Under the pieces are notes generated by a model. The model did not search any database and was not told where the DNA came from. It saw only the letters and a list, made by a program, of their open reading frames with translations. Shown here piece after piece: positions 45,523 through 53,749 of a DNA stretch of 64,000 nt; the first letter of the stretch is position 1, and every line of letters starts with the position of its first letter. Location of the stretch: positions 186,001-250,000 of the forward strand of contig NZ_JABVXF010000001.1 in NCBI RefSeq assembly GCF_013349995.1. Direction: 5' to 3'. Both the position numbers and the translations under genes were made by a program. The DNA is from Pseudoalteromonas sp. 0303 (lineage in GTDB: Bacteria; Pseudomonadota; Gammaproteobacteria; Enterobacterales; Alteromonadaceae).

Positions 45523-46616
45523 ATTACTTAAAAGCCCTTGTATTATTTTTACTTATTTTTGTTGGGCTGATTTATTTATCTGGGCAAAATGCTAAGCAGC
45601 AACTAATGATGACACTTGCAGAGCAGCTTCCTCAGGTTGTTAACCCTTCACTCAATAATGCCATAGATGAAAGCCAAGAACTTTCGCGCATGAGCCACTC
45701 ACTATTAGATGATTTGCATGACATTACTTTTGTATCAAAGCTACCGGGGGATTTAGTTGCTTCTTTGACTGTGACTGAATTAAACCTAAGTAAAATACAG
45801 CTCTCAGGAAGTGACACACTTAACTGGCTATTTGGTAATCACGCACTCTATGCAAGCATTGATAGTTCAGTTAACTTTAACTATTGGCTGGTGGCTTTTT
45901 GGGCAAGCGCATTTACTGCAGTAGGTCTACTTATTGATTATTTGTTCAAGTTTATATTTAAGCTCCAGACTAACAGGCAAAAAGTACCTATACCCGATCA
46001 ATTAATGACTGCGGAAGATAAGTTAAGCACTGCTATTGAAGAGTTACGCTGGTTTGATGGTTTAAAGCAACAGGGTTTAATAAAGGGTTTAACGGCACAG
46101 CAAGAATTACAATTGGCATCGCTTAAAGAGCAGCAACAATGTTGGTTTAGCATAGGCCTAAAGCAAGGTTTAAACATTGAACAAGCATTAAAAGCAACAG
46201 AGGCTGATGATGCGTTATGCTTTGACTTAGCAAATCAACAAGTGATTATCCATGGAGTGCCTATCCGGCTTTCAAAGACACCTTTACTTTATTATTTTTG
46301 GTATGCAAAAAGAAAGTTTGAAGCCGAGCCTGCTTATTTAAATCCGCCACAGGGTAAACCTGATCATAAAAATGGCCAGCAGCTAGCCAAATTAATGCAG
46401 CAGTATGGTGGTCACCAAAAAGCGATACGTGATCTTAATGAAGGCTTAAAAGGTAAAACCTTAGATCAAAACCGCAACAAAATTAAAACTGAGCTGCAAC
46501 GCGTGCTTGAAGGATTGGCATGTGATTATCTTTTTGATAGTGAAAGGGACGAGCGAACTGCTCGCTATCGTTATAGCTTGAAGTTACCAGCGTCTAAATT
46601 AAAGCTTGGCCCGTAG
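45519..46616 (+). CDS. Two-TM protein with possible C-terminal winged-helix domain
   Basis: 365 residues, family not recognised. TM1 is at about residues 5-20 and TM2 at about 121-142, with a periplasmic stretch of roughly 100 residues between them. The cytoplasmic part has a helical Gln-rich region, then IHGVPIRLSKTPLLYYFWYAK. It ends in a basic segment with LDQNRNKIKTELQRVLEG and RYRYSLKLP. This order (strand, helix, recognition-like helix, wing ending in YxLxLP) resembles OmpR/ToxR-like DNA-binding domains. A membrane-bound regulator is a hypothesis. It overlaps the upstream gene by four bases. Confidence 0.6.
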   Translation: MNYLKALVLFLLIFVGLIYLSGQNAKQQLMMTLAEQLPQVVNPSLNNAIDESQELSRMSHSLLDDLHDITFVSKLPGDLVASLTVTELNLSKIQLSGSDTLNWLFGNHALYASIDSSVNFNYWLVAFWASAFTAVGLLIDYLFKFIFKLQTNRQKVPIPDQLMTAEDKLSTAIEELRWFDGLKQQGLIKGLTAQQELQLASLKEQQQCWFSIGLKQGLNIEQALKATEADDALCFDLANQQVIIHGVPIRLSKTPLLYYFWYAKRKFEAEPAYLNPPQGKPDHKNGQQLAKLMQQYGGHQKAIRDLNEGLKGKTLDQNRNKIKTELQRVLEGLACDYLFDSERDERTARYRYSLKLPASKLKLGP

Positions 46617-46707
46617 TTTTAACCTAGTAATTTGTCTTCTAACTCATAACTATTGCGCGAAATGAAATATTAGTTAGCCTTTAATGATTCATTGAAGGAG
46701 TGAAACT

Positions 46708-48105
46708 ATGTTTAAGCGTAAAATAATAACAACAACGGGTGCTTTGTTTAGCTCATCGCTGTTATTGATCTCGGCAGCTCATGCCACAACACCTCAATAT
46801 AAAGATCAACAAGCTTTGCATGATATTGCAAATGCCGTTTCTAAAGCACGTATAGAGCAAGATATTCAAAAGCTGGTTGATTTTGGCACTCGCCATACTC
46901 TCTCTGAGACGAAATCAAATAAACGTGGTATTGGTGCTGCAAGACGTTGGATCAAGTCTGAGTTTGAGGCGATTTCTAAAGCCTGCGGTAACTGCCTAGA
47001 AATCATCGAAGTAAAAGACACTATTTCTGGTGAAAAGCGTATTCCAAATCCGGTTGAAGTTGTCAATATCGTGGCTATTCAGCGCGGTCAAGTTGATGCG
47101 AACCGTATGGTTATGATGTCGGGTGATATTGACTCGAGAGTGTCTGATGTAATGGACTATACCTCAGATGCGCCAGGGGCTAACGATAATGCATCTGGTG
47201 TGGCTGGCGTGCTGGAATCGGCGCGTGTTTTATCAAAGTATAAATTTAATGGCTCAATTGTTTATGCAGCTTTATCTGGTGAAGAGCAAGGCTTGTTTGG
47301 CGGTAAAATTTTAGCTAAATATGCACAAGAGCATAATTGGCGTGTTCATGGTGTTTTAAACAACGACATGATTGGTAATTCAACCGGCATTAATGGGGTA
47401 ACAGATAACACAACTGCACGTATCTTCTCTGAAGGCACTCGCGTTATAGAAACCAAAGAGCAAGCCCATAAACGCCGTTTTACAGGTGGTGAAGTTGACT
47501 CTGCAAGTCGTAACCTAGCGCGTTACATAGATACAATTGCAGATCGCTACATTGAGAATCTGGATACCATGTTGGTATATCGACTCGATCGTTTTGGTCG
47601 AGGAGGGCATCACCGTCCATTTAACGATGTTGGCTTTGCAGCTGTGCGTATAATGGAAACCAACGAAAACTATAATCAACAGCATCAAGACTTGCGTACT
47701 GAAAATGGTATTACCTACGGTGACACCATTGACCATGTTGATTTTGCCTATGCGGCGAAGTTAACGTCACTTAATGCAGTGACAATGGCTTCAATGGCAT
47801 GGGCTCCAGCGCCACCAACGGGCGTTAGTATTTCAGGTGCAGTAAAACCAAGTACAACATTAGCGTGGCATAAAAGCGATGATCCAACGGTGGTCAGTTA
47901 TAAAATCTATTGGCGTTACACGAGTGAGCCACAATGGCAATTTAGCCGCGATGTTGGCAATGTAACCGAAGCAACCCTTAAAAATGTTGTTATCGATAAC
48001 TACTATTTTGGTGTTGCCGCTGTAAACAAAGACGGTATTGAATCACCAGTTGTCTTTCCTGGTGATGTTGGCGCGTTCGAATGGCCAGAAAAATCAACTA
48101 AATAG
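46708..48105 (+). CDS. Exported M28-family metallopeptidase with C-terminal Fn3-like domain
   Basis: 465 residues. The signal peptide ends near AHA (residue 26). The M28 catalytic domain has the ligands in GANDNASG (Asp), SGEEQGLFGG (Glu-Glu), LNNDMIGN (Asp) and RGGHHRPF (His). The first metal ligand, normally His in HxD, is Asp here (SGDIDSR). A C-terminal fibronectin-III-like domain starts near PPTGVSISG and spans about 100 residues. Probably a secreted aminopeptidase. AAGGAG lies upstream. Confidence 0.85.
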   Translation: MFKRKIITTTGALFSSSLLLISAAHATTPQYKDQQALHDIANAVSKARIEQDIQKLVDFGTRHTLSETKSNKRGIGAARRWIKSEFEAISKACGNCLEIIEVKDTISGEKRIPNPVEVVNIVAIQRGQVDANRMVMMSGDIDSRVSDVMDYTSDAPGANDNASGVAGVLESARVLSKYKFNGSIVYAALSGEEQGLFGGKILAKYAQEHNWRVHGVLNNDMIGNSTGINGVTDNTTARIFSEGTRVIETKEQAHKRRFTGGEVDSASRNLARYIDTIADRYIENLDTMLVYRLDRFGRGGHHRPFNDVGFAAVRIMETNENYNQQHQDLRTENGITYGDTIDHVDFAYAAKLTSLNAVTMASMAWAPAPPTGVSISGAVKPSTTLAWHKSDDPTVVSYKIYWRYTSEPQWQFSRDVGNVTEATLKNVVIDNYYFGVAAVNKDGIESPVVFPGDVGAFEWPEKSTK

Positions 48106-48195
48106 GAATCGTTAAGTCATAGCGGACACCACCCAGTTCGCTATGAACAGCTGTAATATGCCAGTTATGGGCTTCGACAATTTGTTTCATTGTTA
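48102..48195 (-). pseudogene. C-terminal fragment of a histidine kinase
   Basis: Read on the minus strand this encodes MKQIVEAHNW then HITAVHSELGGVRYDLTIPI and a stop. This matches the end of sensor kinases (VEAHGGxI...GGxxFxLxLP). No ATP-binding or dimerisation region lies upstream, so it is a remnant left by deletion. It overlaps the last bases of the M28 gene. Confidence 0.55.
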
Positions 48196-48260
48196 ATAAA
48201 GCTGATTAAAATTAATGCTTATTGCAGGCACCTTTAAAGTAAAGCAAATTAACGTCGACT

Positions 48261-48386
48261 GTGATGCTGGCAAATAGTGCCTTAGAGCTGGTGGCAGAAG
48301 TTTGGTTTTATGATTCTCAAAATGAACCACTGCGTTTTGAGTGGCAATATGATGGGGAGCAATCAGCGGTGTTCACTATTCGTTAA
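48261..48386 (+). pseudogene. Short orphan C-terminal coding fragment
   Basis: 41 codons from GTG at 48261 to TAA at 48384, ending YDGEQSAVFTIR. Just upstream, another frame reads TFKVKQINVDCDAGK and stops at a TAG. The two pieces together suggest a frameshifted, decayed small gene. I do not recognise the family. Confidence 0.35.
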
Positions 48387-48468
48387 ACATGAGTGATCGA
48401 TATTATGTCTTAGTCAGTTTAATTCTAATAGACTGAATATTTTCAACAGCTTGAAAGAGGATTTTGTA

Positions 48469-49821
48469 ATGCAATATATCGAAGAGGTACTGCAATCAGT
48501 TAAAGAGTCTAATCCAAATGAGCCTGAGTTTTATCAAGCTGTTGAAGAAGTGCTTTCATCAATAAATCAGGTAGTAGAAGGTAACAGTGAATATCAACAG
48601 CAGGCAATTCTAGAGCGGTTAGTTGAGCCTGAAAGGCAAGCAATATTCAGGGTTCCTTGGCTTGATGATAACGGCAAAGTGCAAGTTAACCGTGGTTTTA
48701 GAATCGAATTTAGCTCAACTCTAGGCCCATATAAGGGAGGCTTGAGATTCCATCCGAGTGTTAATCAAAGTGTGGTGAAGTTTTTAGGTTTTGAGCAAGT
48801 TTTGAAGAATGCACTCACAGGGTTGCCATTAGGAGGCGCTAAAGGCGGTGCTGACTTTAACCCTAAAGGAAAAAGTGACAATGAAATTATGCGTTTTTGT
48901 CAGTCATATATGACTGAACTCTATCGTCACATAGGTGCTAACACAGATGTTCCTGCTGGTGATATTGGCGTTGGGGCGAGAGAAATTGGTTATCTATTTG
49001 GTCAATATAAACGGATCACTAATCAATTTGAAGGGGTACTAACTGGTAAGCCTGAGATTATGGCAGGTTCTTCACTGAGAACAGAAGCAACTGGCTATGG
49101 TGTTGCATATTTTTTAAGTGCCATGCTAGATGCTAAAGGCGATTCTTTAAGAGGTAAGCGATGCCTAGTTTCTGGTGCTGGTAATGTAGCATTGTATTTG
49201 ATGGAAAAGCTTGACCAATGCAATGCTGTTATTCTTAGCTGTAGTGATTCAAAAGGGACCTTGTATTGTAAAGATGGGCTTGATGTGGCTCTTGTAAAAC
49301 ACTTAAAAAATGAACAAGGTGCTGAGCTTAGGGATTATTTGAACGAGCACAAAGATGCTGAGTTTACGCCTGTAAATCAATACCCTAGCGACGGACATCA
49401 TGTATGGCGATATGAGGCGGATATTGCACTTCCTTGTGCAACTCAAAATGAAATTACCGAAAAAGATGCTGAAGCTTTGGTTGAAAATGGCTGCTCTGTT
49501 GTATGCGAGGGTGCAAACATGCCGACCACAGCTGATGCGTTAAAAGTGTTTAAAGACAATGATGTATTTTTAGGTCCAAGTAAGGCTGCAAATGCTGGTG
49601 GAGTTGCTACCAGTCAATTTGAAATGGCTCAAAATGCCAGTATGCAAAAGTGGCGAGCTGAGCAAGTTGATGAGAAACTTCAACAAGTTATGAAGTCTAT
49701 TTTCGATACAATTTCAGCTACCGCCAAACAGTACTCGAATGAACATGACTTGGTCCTTGGTGCGAATATAGCAGGGTTCGAACGAATTGCAGATGCAATG
49801 TTAAAACAAGGAGTTGTGTAA
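48469..49821 (+). CDS. gdhA: NADP-specific glutamate dehydrogenase
   Basis: Converts 2-oxoglutarate and ammonia to glutamate. It has 450 residues, the hexameric GDH type of about 450. Signatures include GPYKGGLRFHPSVN, the catalytic region LPLGGAKGGADFNPKGKSD and NTDVPAGDIGVG. The Rossmann segment follows (CLVSGAGNVALYLMEKL), and the C-terminal PSKAANAGGVATSQFEM completes it. The ATG at 48469 is chosen over the in-frame TTG at 48451 because AGAGG lies eight bases upstream. It is flanked by degraded DNA and a transposase region. Confidence 0.95.
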   Translation: MQYIEEVLQSVKESNPNEPEFYQAVEEVLSSINQVVEGNSEYQQQAILERLVEPERQAIFRVPWLDDNGKVQVNRGFRIEFSSTLGPYKGGLRFHPSVNQSVVKFLGFEQVLKNALTGLPLGGAKGGADFNPKGKSDNEIMRFCQSYMTELYRHIGANTDVPAGDIGVGAREIGYLFGQYKRITNQFEGVLTGKPEIMAGSSLRTEATGYGVAYFLSAMLDAKGDSLRGKRCLVSGAGNVALYLMEKLDQCNAVILSCSDSKGTLYCKDGLDVALVKHLKNEQGAELRDYLNEHKDAEFTPVNQYPSDGHHVWRYEADIALPCATQNEITEKDAEALVENGCSVVCEGANMPTTADALKVFKDNDVFLGPSKAANAGGVATSQFEMAQNASMQKWRAEQVDEKLQQVMKSIFDTISATAKQYSNEHDLVLGANIAGFERIADAMLKQGVV

Positions 49822-49829
49822 TAAATAAA

Positions 49830-49898
49830 AGACATCCATTTTTTATAAAACGAATTAAAGAGACATCCATTTTTATAAAAAGACACCTAATTTTGGTA
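49830..49898 (+). repeat. Three short direct repeats (AGACAYCCAT-like), left of the RAYT gene
   Basis: AGACATCCAT followed by a T run and ATAAAA occurs at 49830-49850 and 49861-49880. A third, AGACACCTAATTTT, starts at 49881. The same motif occurs three times in inverted orientation on the other side of the transposase (51126-51215). Confidence 0.65.
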
Positions 49899-50083
49899 GT
49901 AAAAAGCTAGATAGTCACAGCTTTTGGTTGAGTTCATTTATGTACAAATTATGTTTAGTTCTTTGTTGTTATTTAAATTTAAAAATTAGCTATTTAATTC
50001 TAGATGAAATTAAATTCAGTACGTAGAAATTTTCTATTTTTTAAAATAGATGAATAAAAGTAGTAAATGAAAAGTTTAAGTGT

Positions 50084-51058
50084 TTAGCAAAACAAAGCTT
50101 GGCTATTAGTTATTGAGCTTCTTCGTTTTCGCTTCATGTGATTAGTATAAGCTGTGATTGCTTGTTCTTTACCTGCAGTATTTTTAAATGAGCGGGTAAA
50201 GGAAGTGGTGAGTGTAAGCCAGTTTTCTGTACAAATGTTTAACCTTTCGAGTATTGGTAATGCCTCTTCTGGGATTTTCCCGCGCTTATCTTCTCGTATT
50301 GAGCGGCCAGTCCAATCAACGAGTTGCAGATATGTCTTGAGCTCAAATGGTAGTCCCTTAGGCATATGTTTACGAGGTTTACCTGCAAAGCGCATAAGCG
50401 ATGTTGGTTGCTTATTATTTTGAGCTGCATTAATTCTAGATTTAATACTGGTGTAGTTAGATTGCTCAGGTAAATCGGCCGCTTTTGCTCTTACTGGGTT
50501 TAAATCAACATAAGCAAGGCATGCAGCAAGTGCAGCTTCATCAAGTAAAGCTTGTGATTTAAAGCGACCTTCCCAAAATCGTCCTTTGCACTCATCCTCT
50601 TGATTCGCTTTTCGTGCAATGCTCTCATTAAGAACTCGCATAAACCAACTAATGCTGCTTAGCCTTTCTCTATATAAATTTACTCTGACATTAACCGCAG
50701 CGAGCTCTGCTTGTGTTAGCAATTCGCCATTTAAGAACCGTTGGCAAAGGAATGTACTTTTGAATAATTTGTGCCACCTAATTAGAATCGCTTTATTATT
50801 GAGACGCTTAGCTTTTGCTATATCGATGTGCAGGACTAGATGAGTATGATTACTCATTACAGCGTAGGCACAAATATCAATACAAAATATCCTGCCAAGT
50901 TGAAGTAGTTTCTTTTCAACCCAACCCCGCCTATGTTCATATGAACGACCCGTTAGTGGGTCTTGTCCGCACAAATAGGCGCGACGAACGCAACGTGAAA
51001 TGCAGTGATAATAAGGCGTGTTTGAAACGCTAATTAAGTTTCTACGTGGGGTTGCCAT
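50084..51058 (-). CDS. REP-associated tyrosine transposase (Y1/HUH, IS200-like)
   Basis: 324 residues from the ATG at 51058, which has GGAGGAGA upstream; an in-frame ATG at 51073 lies upstream of that site. It is an HUH transposase of the Y1 family. The N-terminus FYHCISRC-like (YYHCISRCVRRAYL) is typical of RAYTs. The metal pair is His71-x-His73 in MSNHTHLVLH, and a Tyr is in LAYVDLNPVRAKA. The C-terminal extension is also typical. RAYTs mobilise or maintain short extragenic repeats, and this one is flanked by such repeats. No partner gene. Confidence 0.87.
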   Translation of the reverse strand: MATPRRNLISVSNTPYYHCISRCVRRAYLCGQDPLTGRSYEHRRGWVEKKLLQLGRIFCIDICAYAVMSNHTHLVLHIDIAKAKRLNNKAILIRWHKLFKSTFLCQRFLNGELLTQAELAAVNVRVNLYRERLSSISWFMRVLNESIARKANQEDECKGRFWEGRFKSQALLDEAALAACLAYVDLNPVRAKAADLPEQSNYTSIKSRINAAQNNKQPTSLMRFAGKPRKHMPKGLPFELKTYLQLVDWTGRSIREDKRGKIPEEALPILERLNICTENWLTLTTSFTRSFKNTAGKEQAITAYTNHMKRKRRSSITNSQALFC

Positions 51059-51125
51059 GCTCTTCTCCTCCATGAATTGAACAATTTAAGTTTAGTCATA
51101 ATTTTGTGAAGTGAGAAATATTAAG

Positions 51126-51215
51126 TTGGGTGTCTTCTTAAATTTATTCTTTAGAAATGAAGCTCGGTTAACTCCTTAAATAAATATGGGCGTCTTAATT
51201 TAATATGGGTGTCTT
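51126..51215 (-). repeat. Three short repeats in inverted orientation, right of the RAYT gene
   Basis: TTGGGTGTCTT (51126-51136), TATGGGCGTCTT (51185-51196) and TATGGGTGTCTT (51204-51215). Their reverse complements are AAGACRCCCAWA, matching the left-side repeats in opposite orientation. Confidence 0.65.
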
Positions 51216-51220
51216 AATAA

Positions 51221-51247
51221 ATTAAAAAGCTCAGCGGTGCTGAGCTT
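51221..51247 (-). terminator. Terminator of the acyl-CoA synthetase gene
   Basis: AAGCTCAGC pairs with GCTGAGCTT over a 3-base loop (51227-51247). On the minus strand it is followed by TTTTTAATTT. Confidence 0.8.
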
Positions 51248-51281
51248 GGTTGAAATTTGAGAGTATTTTTCAAGTAAATGA

Positions 51282-52997
51282 TTACGAAAAGGCTTTTTCG
51301 CTTAGGAGTTCTTGCATTTGTTCGCGCATTTTAAATTTTTGAAGTTTGCCTGTTACTGTCATTGGGTATTCTTCAACAAAGCGGATGTGCTTTGGTACTT
51401 TGAAATAGGCTAGTTTATCTTTTAAGAAATCACGAATGGCATTTTCATCAAGTACTGCATCATCTTTAGGTTGGATCCAGGCACATACTTCTTCACCGTA
51501 TTTTTCATCGCTAATGCCAAATATGGCTGCATCTTGAATACCAGGGTAGGTGTAGAGAACTTCTTCTATTTCTCTTGGGTAAATGTTTTCACCACCACGG
51601 ATGATCATGTCTTTTATTCGGCCAACAATAGCAACAAAACCATCTTCGTCCATCACACCTAAGTCTCCAGAATGTAACCAACCGTCTTGATCAACTGTTG
51701 CTTTCGTTTTCTCTTCATCATTCCAATAGCAGCGCATAATTCCAGCACCACGACTACATACTTCACCCGGTATGCCAACTTTTTGAATATCACCCAGCTC
51801 GTCGATAATTTTCACTTCAGTATGGGCTAATGCACGGCCCACTGTGGTAACTTGTTTTTCGAGAGGCGAGTCTGTTTCGGTCACGTTATTGATAGGGCTA
51901 CACTCAGTTTGGCCATAACCAATTACAACTTCTTTCATATGCATTAATGAGTGAACTTTACGCATAACTTGCTCAGGGCAGGTTGAGCCGGCCATTACGC
52001 CTGTTCGTAGGCTAGATAAGTCATAGTTTGCAAAATCTTTAAGCTCTAACTCGGCGATAAACATAGTTGGAACACCATGCAGGCCGGTACAGCGTTCCTT
52101 TTCAACAACTTCTAGGGTTGTTTTAGGGTCGAATGAATCACCCGGAAAAACTGCGGTAGCACCTTTACTTATACATACTAAATTGCCAAGCACCATACCA
52201 AAGCAGTGATATAGCGGTACAGGAATACAGAGTTTATCCTCATGTGTCAGCTTCATCGCTTGGGCCATCAAAAATCCGTTATTGAGGATGTTTTTATGCG
52301 ATAAGGTCGCTCCTTTTGGATTACCCGTAGTACCAGAAGTAAATTGAATATTGATATCTTGGTCACAATGTAAAGTGGCAGCTATTGCATCAAGCTCTAG
52401 CTTTTGGGCATCTGTTGCGCGCTGCATGATATCGCTGAAGCTAAACATGCCAGTAGCAGGCTCATCACCAATACGAATTATATTTTTTAGATGTGGCAGG
52501 GCGTTTAAATTTAATTCACCTGCTTGTGAATCTTTAAGTTCCGGTGCGAGCTCATTGAGCATGCTTATATAATTACTGGCTTTAAATTCACTTGCTGTGA
52601 TAAGTGTTGAACACTCAACACTATTGAGTGCGTATTTTAATTCGCTTGGTCGGTATGCAGGGTTGATGCACACCATAATTGCACCAATCTTGGCTGTAGC
52701 AAATTGGGTTAAGCACCATTCAATATTGTTAGGAGACCAAATACCAACCCGGTCGCCAGGTTTTACGCCAAGTGATAATAATCCCATTGCTAACTGGTTA
52801 ATCTGCTGCTGGTATTGTCTATAGGTTAATCGGATCTGTTGATGATGAACCACAATTGCGGGGTGATCAGGGTAATTGTCGACAATACTGTCAAGGTACT
52901 GTCCAATTGTTTGTTCTATCAATGGAATGTCTGTAAGGCCTTGATAATAGCTTTGAGTAAGTGGAAGCGCATTACAGTGTGTGTTCTTTGTCTGCAT
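51282..52997 (-). CDS. AMP-forming acyl-CoA synthetase (ACSF2/medium-chain type)
   Basis: 571 residues of the adenylate-forming family. The P-loop-like motif is FTSGTTGNPKGATLSHKN and the A5 motif GYGQTECSP. The A8 hinge region is DGWLHSGDLGVMDEDGFVAIVGRIKDMIIRGGENIYP, and the catalytic Lys is in TVTGKLQKFKMRE. The overall sequence is closest in character to the ACSF2 group for medium-chain or branched acids. The substrate is not certain. The ATG has GGAG upstream. One TGTCGACA palindrome lies 111 bases upstream of the start and one lies inside the 5' coding region, suggesting control by the prp regulator. Confidence 0.85.
   Translation of the reverse strand: MQTKNTHCNALPLTQSYYQGLTDIPLIEQTIGQYLDSIVDNYPDHPAIVVHHQQIRLTYRQYQQQINQLAMGLLSLGVKPGDRVGIWSPNNIEWCLTQFATAKIGAIMVCINPAYRPSELKYALNSVECSTLITASEFKASNYISMLNELAPELKDSQAGELNLNALPHLKNIIRIGDEPATGMFSFSDIMQRATDAQKLELDAIAATLHCDQDINIQFTSGTTGNPKGATLSHKNILNNGFLMAQAMKLTHEDKLCIPVPLYHCFGMVLGNLVCISKGATAVFPGDSFDPKTTLEVVEKERCTGLHGVPTMFIAELELKDFANYDLSSLRTGVMAGSTCPEQVMRKVHSLMHMKEVVIGYGQTECSPINNVTETDSPLEKQVTTVGRALAHTEVKIIDELGDIQKVGIPGEVCSRGAGIMRCYWNDEEKTKATVDQDGWLHSGDLGVMDEDGFVAIVGRIKDMIIRGGENIYPREIEEVLYTYPGIQDAAIFGISDEKYGEEVCAWIQPKDDAVLDENAIRDFLKDKLAYFKVPKHIRFVEEYPMTVTGKLQKFKMREQMQELLSEKAFS
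52875..52886. promoter_or_regulatory. ATTGTCGACAAT palindrome within the acyl-CoA synthetase gene
   Basis: A perfect 12-mer identical to the prp promoter copy at 12615-12626, about 112 bases into the coding region (encoding the SIVDN segment). It could act as a downstream operator. Confidence 0.5.
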
Positions 52998-53048
52998 TGT
53001 ATTCTCCGTGTCCGGTTAATTTGTTGTCATGGACTTGATGCAAAAGAA

Positions 53049-53076
53049 TTGAAACAATCATTTAGAATGATTTCAA
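53049..53076. promoter_or_regulatory. Inverted repeat upstream of the acyl-CoA synthetase gene
   Basis: TTGAAAC-AATCATT (53049-53062) faces AATGATT-TCAA (53066-53076) over a 3-base centre. It is of operator size and lies between the TGTCGACA site and the start codon. The binding protein is unknown; a fatty-acid-responsive regulator is one option. Confidence 0.4.
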
Positions 53077-53105
53077 AACATGCGTACCTGATTAACTAAA
53101 CATAG

Positions 53106-53117
53106 ATTGTCGACAAA
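53106..53117. promoter_or_regulatory. ATTGTCGACAAA site upstream of the acyl-CoA synthetase gene
   Basis: Matches the 12-bp prp operator at 11 of 12 positions, with the TGTCGACA core at 53108-53115. It lies in the promoter region of the minus-strand gene, 231 bp centre-to-centre from the intragenic copy. Confidence 0.55.
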
Positions 53118-53189
53118 GAAAAGCTTTATAAGACTAATGTACAGAGTGTAATTTTAATAAAGCAGAATAAAGAATGGGTTTTGAGGTAT

Positions 53190-53212
53190 AAAAAAACGTG
53201 CCGTAGCACGTT
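53190..53212 (-). terminator. Terminator of the DUF3010 gene
   Basis: AACGTGC pairs with GCACGTT over a CGTA loop. On the minus strand it is followed by TTTTTATA. Confidence 0.75.
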
Positions 53213-53232
53213 CTTTTAAGAATAAGCAGAAA

Positions 53233-53685
53233 TTAAGCTTTTGGCTCATCTTGCTTATAAGTTTTACGCATGATGTACACGTAAGCACTAATGAATGCGT
53301 TTTCTTGGAATTTTTTCAGGCCAGTGTCTTCAAAATCAATAGGTACTGGGTTGCGCTTAAGCTGCTCTTTGATCTCAGTTGCAGATAAAACTTGCACATC
53401 TAAGTGCTCGATTAACTGAATAGCCGTTTCCATTTTGAAACCTTTCGCACTACCAGCGAATTTACCTTTAGCTTGGCGCTCTTTGATTGCTACAGAGTCA
53501 ATTTGGTAATCTTCCATTAATTTTTTGAAATCAAATTGGAATTTACGCATTACTTCTGTGTCATTACCGTTACCTAAGGTAAAACGTGTTTGTCTGACAT
53601 CACGGATATCAAATACGTCATTGTCTTTGGTTAAAATACACAGTAGTACGTCGCTACCTGTAATTTCTACACCGCATGTTCTCAT
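53233..53685 (-). CDS. DUF3010 family protein
   Basis: 150 residues from the ATG at 53685. That start gives the family-typical MRTCGVEITGSD and has AGAGA at better spacing than the in-frame ATG at 53691. The fold is probably RNase H-like from the pattern (GVEITGSDVLLCIL, VAIKERQAKGKFAGSA). Conserved FKMETAIQLIE is family-specific. Function unknown; cytoplasmic. Confidence 0.85.
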   Translation of the reverse strand: MRTCGVEITGSDVLLCILTKDNDVFDIRDVRQTRFTLGNGNDTEVMRKFQFDFKKLMEDYQIDSVAIKERQAKGKFAGSAKGFKMETAIQLIEHLDVQVLSATEIKEQLKRNPVPIDFEDTGLKKFQENAFISAYVYIMRKTYKQDEPKA

Positions 53686-53749
53686 GGTCATTCTCTAAAT
53701 AACTTAATTTGCGCAATTATAGCAAGTAACGTTATGAAAAACAGTTGCT

